This document shows, in pieces, positions 33,301-39,358 of a DNA stretch of 64,000 nucleotides (the stretch's first letter is position 1; each line of letters opens with the position of its first letter). The position numbers and the translations under genes were made by a program. The stretch comes from Lepidonotus clava (taxonomy: Eukaryota; Annelida; Polychaeta; Phyllodocida; Polynoidae), in assembly GCA_936440205.1 (NCBI GenBank), contig OW387145.1:26601075-26665074 (forward strand), given 5' to 3'. The notes below the pieces were generated by a model, which worked only from the letters and a program-made list of their open reading frames with translations, was not told the origin of the DNA and ran no database searches.

Positions 33301-34768
33301 CCTTAGGGTGATACAAGTTTAGTAGTTAAGAGTTTAACACAGTGCAATACAAACCTGGGTCATAACCAGCCTTGTATCGTCCTGTAGGGCGATACAGAAA
33401 CTTTTTATTATTTTAAAATTCAGGAAAAAATGAAATCACTAAGAAATAAATGATCTAACATATGCATTATCTGCACAACATTCCTAGCTACATTTTACTG
33501 CTACTGTTTGTGAATTTGATGGATATCAAAAGAGTTATATGAAAAAACATTAATTAAAAAGAAAAGTGCAGCATCACAGTCCCACCATCATTGATTGCTG
33601 TGCATCCTTCCTTGGGAGCTCAAATCTAACAGAAAAGGTATAATAAATCCATAACCAACCTAGGAAGGAGTACTCCTCGCCGAGACCCTGATATCAGCCC
33701 TTGGGTCCCAGCTCGGGGTGATAACCACCCTCATACTCCCTTCTTGGTTGGTTATATTGTATTTGTAGTGCACCGAGACGGGCCGATAGGCGAGCGGCAG
33801 CCTGCAGGGGGCTGAGCTGCGATGTTCACGGCCGCCCAGCCGCCCGGCCCGTCAGCCAAAGTCCCCGGACTCGGCGGCCGACTTCCAGACAGTCTGAACA
33901 GACCAATCAGAGTGCTCCTTTTCTGACCAATAGGAAGCCAGCTTTCCCTCCTGAATGGACCAATCAGAGCAGGGTGCTCTCTACCGGGTCTGTACTCTGG
34001 TATTATATAGGGGACACTGAGGGGCAGAGTTTTAGACTGGTTTTGTCTCACTGTGGTGTTATAGCCTGGTTGGCTGGTATAGGGTTCTGACCTGAGAAGG
34101 TAACCCTGGTTTGTTTGTGAGACTTTGTGGTGGCCTGTGTTGCTCATGTCTTTTTAGACTGAGAAAGTTATACCTAGTTCTTCTTAGGACTAGGTGAGTT
34201 TGATGGTTTCCCCACAAGTTTGCAGTGCTTTTCCCCTAAAGCAGACCTGATATTTGGCTTTTTATTAGAAAGTATTTGCCTTTTTGTCAAAGGGTATTTT
34301 GTAAACTTTATTCTGTAACCTAGTATTTTATATTGTGGTTCAGAACTTTATTCTGGAAATATTGTAAACCATTTTGTAATTGGTCTGTTTATCTATTGGG
34401 AGTATTATTGTAACATATGAGTTATCTAAATAAACTTTATTTAACCTAAAAGTTGCACTGTCTGGTCATTTGTCAACAACCGCCAATCCCAGTGATCGCC
34501 TGGGTCTTTTTCCCCAGTAACGTAGCCCAGGGAGCGCTACAATATGTATGTCTTGCACACTGCACTGATCTGTATTCTTACCTTCAACGTTTCCCTGCAA
34601 CTTGTTTTGGTAACTGTTGTAGCCAACGTTAACTGCATCTTCCATCTGGCTGTGTTGGTACTGGTAGTGAACTGCTAAGACAGGCTCAGAATGCTTGCAG
34701 ATTAAGCATGTAGTCAGAAAGCAAACACTAAAAAAGAACTTCATAGTCGTGCAAAATGTAGTCTTCAT
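24206..34768 (-). CDS. Seven-exon gene for a secreted or membrane-tethered EGF-domain protein
   Basis: Exons in order: 34,768(or 34,744)-34,582; 30,729-30,500; 28,173-27,922; 27,622-27,472; 26,886-26,656; 24,852-24,640; 24,345-24,206. All introns are GT-AG, phases run 1, 0, 0, 1, 1, 1, and the total from 34,744 is 1,380 bases (459 residues and stop). Layout: signal peptide MKFFFSVCFLTTCLIC (residues 1-24); a segment with furin-type RDKR (84-87) and KR at 130-131; N-glycosylation sites NGS, NAS and NIT; a Cys-rich region with CWFTMQ and HCRYWLQDDY (about 216-342) ending in an EGF-like fold; a calcium-binding EGF domain (about 343-385); a Glu/Pro stretch; and a hydrophobic segment LKWWLAWFATGVSTYII near the C-terminus followed by KRAST. 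The last could anchor the protein. I do not recognise the full architecture. Extracellular action is inferred from the signal peptide and EGF domain. No transcript evidence was available. Confidence 0.8.
24640..24852 (-). CDS. Exon 6 of the EGF-domain gene: calcium-binding EGF
   Basis: 71 codons, phase 1 to 1, as is usual for EGF exons. All six cysteines are present. The calcium-binding consensus begins ENDEC, completed by joining G|AG across the junction, and CRNTVGSYMCTC matches the Asp/Asn hydroxylation motif. A Glu/Pro-rich linker (DEPTESPVEAETEEPNPFG) follows. Confidence 0.9.
24899..25420. repeat. GGATCCGCCCC-ended dispersed repeat, copy 5, composite
   Basis: Outer ends are AGGGACGGATCCAGAGATTT and CACTAAATCCGTCCCTG, with G-runs at 24,945-24,961 and 25,387-25,403. 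A LINE tail lies between them, so either two copies flank it or one was split by it. Confidence 0.5.
24990..25320 (+). mobile_element. 3' tail of a LINE
   Basis: Plus-strand frame reads RGATLWNQLPNQLRNIPSYD and FKRQSKKTMLSYNLIEH then stop at 25,114-25,116, the typical C-terminal end of a LINE reverse transcriptase protein (LWNxLPxxLRxxxSxxxFK). About 200 bp of 3' UTR follow, ending in AATAAAAGAATTC. It is strongly 5'-truncated and lies in an intron of the EGF gene, antisense. Confidence 0.65.
25927..26338. mobile_element. MITE with CCATATTCCACTAT ends and CCACCGC interior
   Basis: Terminal inverted repeats of about 20 bp: GGCCATATTCCACTATACGG at the left, and GTCCATATTCCACTATGCGG as the complement of the right end. 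The interior repeats GCGGTGG/CCACCGC many times, including four 12-bp units TGGTCCTTGCGG at about 26,028-26,075. No transposase. Sits in the intron between exons 5 and 6. Confidence 0.75.
26441..26615. repeat. GGATCCGCCCC-ended dispersed repeat, copy 6
   Basis: AGGGGCAGATCCAGCATTTC to TCCTGGATCTGCCCCT, with an inner block GTCTACCAAAAGTGCGGGTC shared with copy 7 at 37.5 kb. CATATATA occurs next to both ends (26,430 and 26,616) and may be an 8-bp target duplication. Confidence 0.75.
26656..26886 (-). CDS. Exon 5 of the EGF-domain gene: EGF-like region
   Basis: 77 codons, phase 1 to 1, acceptor TTCTTTGCAG, donor CATTG/GTAATT. It carries eight or more cysteines, including DVCCGDVAKYG, NPCNAVNDGRC and NITCSCGLERQGYVW, an arrangement like a divergent EGF module with a potential N-glycosylation site (NIT). 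Confidence 0.85.
27056..27276. mobile_element. Short hAT-like MITE
   Basis: Ends are CAGGGCTCA and its complement TGAGCCCTG, the CAGGG type seen in hAT elements. The inside holds inverted copies of GGACACCCTGA/TCAGGGTGTCC and AGGACACCC words. Flanking AACAT occurs on both sides, shorter than the usual 8 bp. Lies in the intron between exons 4 and 5. Confidence 0.55.
27472..27622 (-). CDS. Exon 4 of the EGF-domain gene: Cys-rich
   Basis: Reads TSAMYYMCWFTMQRITF, HCRYWLQDDYRVHNKEDFQC and ALFSFCP, entering in phase 0 and leaving in phase 1. The aromatic and cysteine pattern looks strongly constrained. No long ATG-started frame covers it. Confidence 0.8.
27922..28173 (-). CDS. Exon 3 of the EGF-domain gene
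   Basis: 84 codons, phase 0 on both sides, acceptor TTTTTGCAG and donor TTCAGG/GTAGGA. It reads SFPVPKIRLHPEVKPKCESG, with two cysteines (C17, C24 of the exon), FATHTHIYDFLVKNV and LVYQPFRNLLDVFRFR. No domain recognised. Confidence 0.8.
28299..28515. mobile_element. MITE of 217 bp with 41-bp terminal inverted repeats
   Basis: TCCTGGGCCCATATCTTCGT at the left matches the complement of the right end except for isolated changes. The inverted repeats extend from 28,299-28,339 and 28,475-28,515 through ACTGATTTNGCTGATCAGGG. No coding capacity. Lies upstream of exon 3 in the intron. Confidence 0.85.
28735..28862 (-). repeat. Dispersed repeat with TATGTACGCA word, copy 2
   Basis: On the minus strand reads GGGGCCCTTTCATTAAGTAT, then GTACGCATCAAGGGGGTGGG and further, matching the layout of the copy at 9,315-9,425. 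Confidence 0.5.
29775..29950. repeat. Foldback repeat
   Basis: GGGAACCGTGTCTCAGAATT (left, about 29,782) pairs with its near-complement around 29,922-29,943, and the similarity continues inward (GGCCTAG-TT-ATTTTTATT against its counterpart). The centre is near 29,860, with looser symmetry outside to about 29,700 and 30,030. Confidence 0.7.
30500..30729 (-). CDS. Exon 2 of the EGF-domain gene: segment with furin-type site
   Basis: This exon has no ATG in its true frame. It is open from acceptor TTTTTTCATCAAG to donor AAAAGG/GTAAGA and reads ELTTEENGSHPPWPAG, a RRDKRSTD site, MAVAIFLQYQKFFDYDHRYE and KTPAKR. The acceptor at 30,730 was chosen because it restores phase 1 from exon 1. The alternative AG twelve bases on breaks the frame. 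The overlapping 71-codon frame from an ATG here is a shadow. Confidence 0.75.
31120..31555 (-). mobile_element. LTR plus 5' leader fragment, Gypsy-like, copy 2
   Basis: Minus-strand LTR about 31,555-31,272 (TGTGACGTACC to GTCTTACA), followed by leader sequence to about 31,120 with the same TATTGGACGA and GGAGCTAGCTATTATC words as the copy at 4,398-4,940. It is in intron 1 of the EGF gene in the gene's own orientation. No coding part is present. Confidence 0.65.
31815..32290. repeat. GC-rich minisatellite, about 20-bp unit
   Basis: Some 22 degenerate units with consensus AGAGGTGGAGGACGGCCCCC. Because the period is near 20-21 bp, long frames with repeated proline/leucine or glycine/glutamate words open on both strands (up to 206 codons). 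These are compositional and not genes. Lies in intron 1 of the EGF gene. Confidence 0.9.
32388..32615. repeat. Patch of GGGCCCA/TGGGCCC words
   Basis: Words such as GGGGCCCCAGTTGG, CTGGGCCCAGTTTGGGCTAG and AAGTGGGGCCCAGTTG recur irregularly. Many are near-palindromic. Nothing coding. Confidence 0.5.
32985..33089. repeat. Short inverted repeat, 17-bp arms
   Basis: CGCAGGTTCAACCTATC (32,985-33,001) against GATAGGCTGAACCTGCG (33,073-33,089), one mismatch, spacer about 70 bp. Confidence 0.7.
33651..33755. repeat. Inverted repeat, 22-bp arms, next to a solo LTR
   Basis: ATAACCAACCTAGGAAGGAG (33,651 on) and its complement ending at 33,755, with two mismatches. A second inner inversion (GGGTGATAACCACCC) lies in the spacer. 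The right arm ends 8 bp before the LTR. Confidence 0.75.
33764..34541 (+). mobile_element. Solo LTR of about 778 bp
   Basis: Begins TGTAGTGC and ends GCGCTACA, the inverted TG...CA ends of an LTR. Inside are three CCAAT boxes (33,903-33,968, as GACCAAT), a TATA box TATTATATAG at 34,001-34,010, and AATAAA at 34,429-34,434, in the order expected for U3, R and U5 on the plus strand. No internal coding region is attached, so it is a solo LTR. The family is not identified, and no clean flanking duplication was seen. It is antisense to the EGF gene and close to its exon 1. Confidence 0.75.
34582..34768 (-). CDS. Exon 1 of the EGF-domain gene: signal peptide
   Basis: Two in-frame ATGs, at 34,768 (MKTTFCTTMKFFF) and 34,744 (MKFFFSVCF). 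The second has A at -3 and gives a more typical signal peptide with likely cleavage after SEPVLA. The exon ends AACGTTGAAG/GTAAGA (phase 1). A solo LTR lies immediately beyond the donor, ending at 34,541. Confidence 0.75.
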
Positions 34769-35369
34769 TCCTGTTTTACATGTAGACGTAGCAGAGCTTA
34801 ATTTCAACCGTTAGACCAGCGTGACGTGAGTTATGACATCTTCACATTTGACGAGGTCAAGGACGTGTGATGAGTGCGCGCCGGCCACCAGCGGAGTTTG
34901 TAACTCTGTGTACGGAATCACGCAGACCATGTTCTTTGTAGGTGTTGTTACTCTTTAGAGTGCGTCCGACGAGTCGATGGCCATGTAATTCTAGGCTAGT
35001 GCATTGTCTGTTGGATCTAGACGCCAGGGATCTAGACTCCATTTGTGAATGGCAATGCTTGTAGTGTGCTTGTTATAACTTAATTATAACAAGTATTCTA
35101 CAAGGAGATTGCTGGGTACCAGCTAAGTTCGTGCTCGTGGCGCCCTCTACCAGTAGATCTACGAATCACCGGATAACATTTCCCGCCACCCGCCGCGCGT
35201 GGACACCGCATGTTCTGTCTTAAATCATCTAAGTTAAAAGTGGCGGGGGGCCTTATAATACACTTTTACTATAGAACCTGCATATAAACTTCTCCACTAC
35301 GCAATCTGCTTTCCCATAAAACGATGTTCGACGTACATACTTCCCCAGGGTGCGGTCCACCCAGGTTAG
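34769..35369. other. Upstream flank of the EGF gene; no gene recognised
   Basis: Contains the likely promoter region of the minus-strand gene. I see no clear TATA box. A short palindromic CTTGTTATAACTTAATTATAACAAG occurs near 35,069-35,093. No motif in the short open frames. Confidence 0.3.
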
Positions 35370-35655
35370 GGGGTGTAGACCCTTAAAATCGACACTGCGA
35401 CACGGGCATTTCTTAAATTCGACACGGTGACACGGACGTTTCTTAAATTCGACATGCGACATGGTAATTTAGTGACAAATGACATGGCCCTGTTCTTAAA
35501 TTCGACATGGGACAGAAGCTTGAAAAAGATAGTGACACGCGACATTGTTATTTCTTAAATTCGACATGTGACATTGACCTAAACTGAATTATAACGACAT
35601 GCGACACGGCCGTTTTTTAAATTCGACACGCGACGTGAGACCCCCCCATCCAGAC
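35370..35655 (+). repeat. TTAAATTCGACATG family, clear copy
   Basis: Opens GGGTGTAGACCCTTAAAATC, then repeated TTCTTAAATTCGACA units, and ends GACGTGAGACCCCCCCATCC. Same order of sub-words as the copy at 12.6 kb (including GATAGTGACA and ACTGAATTATAACGACATG). Confidence 0.8.
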
Positions 35656-35667
35656 CCCCAGGTTAGG

Positions 35668-36862
35668 ATATGGGTCTAGACCCCTAAATTCGACACGGCG
35701 ACATGGCCATTTCTTAAATTCGACAGGGCGACATGGCTATTTCTTAAATTCGACAGACGACATGGCAATTAAGGGACAAATGACACGGCCCTTTTCTTAA
35801 ATTCGACAGGGGACAGGAGCCTTAAAACGATAGGGACAGGGGACAGGCAGGGGGGGAGTGGGGACCTACCCAAGATGCACCGCGCGGCCAAGCCAGCGTC
35901 GCGTCAGGGCAGCCATTTGTCAGCTGGCGGTCGGGCTGAACACATGTCCCAAAAGCAATCTAAATCCCCTTCCTAACATCAATTTAGTACTGAATCTCAA
36001 TACTGATGGTCAAATCATGTCCTACGAATAATATCAGAAAGATCTAAGCGGTTTTACCTAGCTATTTTGAGGTTGTGGCTGCAAGCCACTCTGCAACAGA
36101 GTGACCCCCTCATTTGCTGCAGAACGCCCGGCGAAGAGAAAAGTTCCAAGAAACTTCTTGTTTTCATGAATTAAAGTGATTGAACCTGGTTAAATGAAAG
36201 TGTTATCCACTCCCTATATCCTCCCTGCATTACCCTGAAATAGTTTCATCAAGTGACAATGTCTAGTTTATTCTCAGAAGATGTTTAAGTTGACAAACCC
36301 ACTAACCTGCCCTAAGCCTGGATTCCCTATACTTGTGCAGGGCCCTATGCCCTTATTTGGGGAGACCTATGGAGATCTTTGCTGGTTTCTGGCAGTTTCC
36401 TGCCCAAATATGGAAATGAGTTGCCATGTGACTTCCAAGATGGTCATGTGATTACTGTAGAGCCATACAAAATATGTAAACAATGGATTTCATAGTCCAG
36501 GGCTTGGATGTTCCCTGTCGAAATTCTTCATCAAAGGACTGCTTTCAAATTGCCAAGGGATGTTTACTAGATATTTTTAATGTGCTGAAAAAGGTTAGCT
36601 AGTTAGATTTTTGGTTTATTGAGTTGCAATGCCAGCATTTTGCAATCAAAATAACATGTGCCCACGTGCGTTTTCGCCGAAACGTAAACAAAAAGCCGCG
36701 CGGTGCATCTTGGGTAGGTCCCCACTCCCCCCCTGGGGGACAGGGTTAATTCTTAAATTCGACAAGGGACAGGCCCTTAAACTGAGATATAACGACAGGT
36801 GACAGGGCCGTTTTTTAAATTCGACAGGGGACACGGGACCCCCCCATCTATACCCCCTAGGA
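35668..36862 (+). repeat. TTAAATTCGACATG family, copy split by an hAT-like element
   Basis: The left part (35,668-35,847) opens ATATGGGTCTAGACCCCTAA; the right part (36,736-36,862) resumes at the matching internal point and ends CGGGACCCCCCCATC. The two parts align in order with the unbroken copy directly before it. Confidence 0.8.
35848..36735. mobile_element. Non-autonomous hAT-like transposon, 888 bp
   Basis: Perfect 41-bp terminal inverted repeats (35,848-35,888 and 36,695-36,735) starting CAGGGGGGGAGTGGGGACCT. GGGGACAGG flanks both ends (35,839-35,847 and 36,736-36,744), a target duplication of 8-9 bp. CAGGG...CCCTG ends with 8-bp duplications are typical of hAT elements. The inside has no transposase frame. 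Perfect ends and flanks suggest a fairly recent insertion. Confidence 0.85.
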
Positions 36863-36865
36863 TAG

Positions 36866-37408
36866 GTTACTGAACATCTGCAATTTCTCCAAGTACTAAG
36901 TAGGCCTACATGCGTTATTTTGTGCTCCACTCAGTCACATAATATATTATACGAGGAAGCTGAGTACGCTGGGAGAGTGTGTGAGGATTATGGTCTCACT
37001 TCAGTAAATAATAATTGTACGAATGGAAAGTACACCCAGAAGGTCCTACGCTCGCACCTCCGCTCTGCGAAATAATCCCTGATAGTAGTTTAGTCAACAG
37101 GGTCGTACTGCAGAGTGCCATAAAATAAACACTATTACAGACTTACATGTTCATGATAGGCTTTTAATAATATAATTATATTGGAATTAACTGTAATGGC
37201 AATTACCTTCAGCAGTTTCATTCCCCATGGGATAGCTCACACGCCCTGATAAAAAGACGTGAATCGGCTTAGCTGTGCTTCATCTAGCTAGACCTACCGG
37301 GTAACTATTTCCCGCCACTGCCACAGCATGGCAATGGCAAAGTGTTGGCCGGGTGTCGGCAGCGGTCGGTCTATTTATATTAGGCCTAATCGGAGGGGTG
37401 TAGGCCTA
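36866..37408. other. No gene recognised
   Basis: AT-rich, with no motif or clear repeat. Confidence 0.4.
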
Positions 37409-37593
37409 CAGAAGCAGATCCAGGATTTCCAAAAGGAGGGGGTCAGCTTATAGGCTAAGTGTTAGAAATGCATCTATATGCCTATATTCGCACACACACA
37501 TGCCACATTTGCCCTCTTTCCCTACCTTAGGGGTCCACCAAAAGGAGTGGGGTCAGGACCCCCTGGACCCCCCATACCCTGGATCCGCCCCTG
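37409..37593. repeat. GGATCCGCCCC-ended dispersed repeat, copy 7
   Basis: CAGAAGCAGATCCAGGATTT to CCTGGATCCGCCCCTGG, with GTCCACCAAAAGGAGTGGGG inside, the counterpart of the same block in copy 6. Confidence 0.8.
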
Positions 37594-38237
37594 GTCTAGT
37601 AGATGGAGGGGACATTTAATTAATAGTTGGTCCTACTCCCAGGATCCTACCTGCCTACTGCCCTGTCGAGTTGGCACGTTCTCGATTACTAATTTGGACG
37701 TCCGTTAATCCCCTCATGTTGTTAATAGGACAGTCGACCCCTGGGTGGGGTCCCTTGATGGTGAGGTCCAACAGTCGCATATTGGTCATCATGTTAAATT
37801 TTAGATATTTTTTTTTTAGATATTTAGTCCCCCCCCCCCCCCCCGGCCCCCTTATAAACTGTTGAATATGGACGAGTTAGCCTTTTAGGTATGAATCCTG
37901 AAGATCTATCAGAAGAGAGGGATATAGCCTAAGGTATAGACGTTGTGCAGATGACGTCACATAGCCCAAAAAGGGACAGGATGCCATATTGGTGATCACT
38001 TTCAAATTGTTGCTATTCAATATATAAAAAAAACCACCTATAATTTATGATAGATTTACCTGAAATTATCCCAATACATCATAATTACCCATTATCATTC
38101 ATCAGAAGTCATACATTCTGGACAATTTTTATTGCCATATGGTTGTGATAAGCACATGGTGATCACCAAAACCTGGTCACGTGACCACGTCTGCACAAGG
38201 TCTATAACAGAGGTAGTCCCAGATCAGGAGTGCATAG
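37594..38237. other. No gene recognised
   Basis: AT-rich with a C-run at about 37,828-37,845. Nothing coding. Confidence 0.4.
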
Positions 38238-38392
38238 GGGGTCCTGATGTAGCATGTCAAATTATAGAAATGGCTATATGTCACCTAGCACTATATTTTG
38301 AATTTTAATGTCGATTTGAAGAGCCTTCAATAGCCTCCCATGTCGCATGCTGAATTTAAGAAATGGCCATGTCGCCCTTTCGTTTTGTTTTT
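38238..38392 (-). repeat. TTAAATTCGACATG family, partial reverse copy
   Basis: GGTCCTGATGTAGCATGTCA, then AATTTAAGAAATGGCCATGT and CGCCC; followed by a GTTTT-rich simple stretch. Confidence 0.65.
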
Positions 38393-38989
38393 GTTTTGTT
38401 TTTGTTTTTGTTTGTTTTGCAACAGGAATACCCGGTATTGTTTTGTATTTTAGAGCCAGCCGTGACCTTTTTTTTATGATAATGCAAACTAATAGGTACT
38501 AATTTAAGGGTTAAATATCACGCAATTTGCATGCCTAATATCGCACATCATACAAGAAATAGGCATGAAATTAAAGTAAAATTGAATATCTCAATAAAAA
38601 AATTATCTCTTCAATACTGACCTCAGACTTTATTTTATCATATATCTATAGATCCATTATTAGGTGTATCAGGTTGGGGCTAAAATGGGAACATCACGAC
38701 ATCCAGTTTTTTCAGAACACTTGAAATAATTTTAAAACATTCCATTTTCATTATTTAAAATATTATAATACGACTCTATATGCCAAATGATTATTTCGTT
38801 AAATTAACATAGAATTCCATCATCACAATAATGTTTACATGTTTTTTAAAAGCCTTCCTGAAAAAAACAGGATATCCTGTAATAATGGATGACAAAACCA
38901 TCCTGTTATTTCAGGATGCTTTTTTCGGGGGCATAATTTTTGTTACTTTAAAAAAATAATAAATAAGTAGAAAAATAAATGCAAGGATA
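38393..38989. other. AT-rich boundary of the satellite; no gene
   Basis: Simple TTTTGTTTTTGTTT at 38,394-38,420, then AT-rich DNA. CAGGATATCCTG and related inverted words occur at 38,860-38,925, just before the first satellite sequence. Confidence 0.5.
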
Positions 38990-39358
38990 GTCCAATGCTC
39001 AGCTAAAATCGTCCTAGATCGCCATTTATCAAGAGGTCCGGACCTGCAGAATTTCCCTATTTTGGGACAAAGCCCTCCAGGCCCAAATAACAGCTCCAAA
39101 ACGGTCAAGGGGGGCCTTGGGCACACTGTGGGACGTGCCTGACATCATCTAGAGGAGGATCCAACCCTCAGCTCAATTTTGCCAGAAAGCTGGTTTTCGT
39201 CAGGACCGTCCCTGTCGACTTTGGGGGTTTCCTTCAAAGAGGTCTCCAGCGCCCCAAAATGGCCAGAGGCACCTTGGATCCACTCTGGGACGTCCCTGAT
39301 ATCATCTGGAGGAGGATCCAATGCTCAGCTCAAATCGTCCCAGATCGCCATTTATCGA
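38990..39358 (-). repeat. Diverged satellite monomers in reverse orientation
   Basis: Read on the minus strand, this stretch follows the monomer sequence of the main array (ATAAATGGCGAT, GCTGAGCATTGGATCCTC, GATATCAGGGACGTCCC, GGCGCTGGAGACCTCTTTGA, GTTATTTGGGCCTGGAGGGC) but with many single-base differences. It covers about two monomers, one of them like monomer 5 of the higher-order unit. Orientation flips at about 39,358-39,366 within a shared CAGGGAC. Confidence 0.85.
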
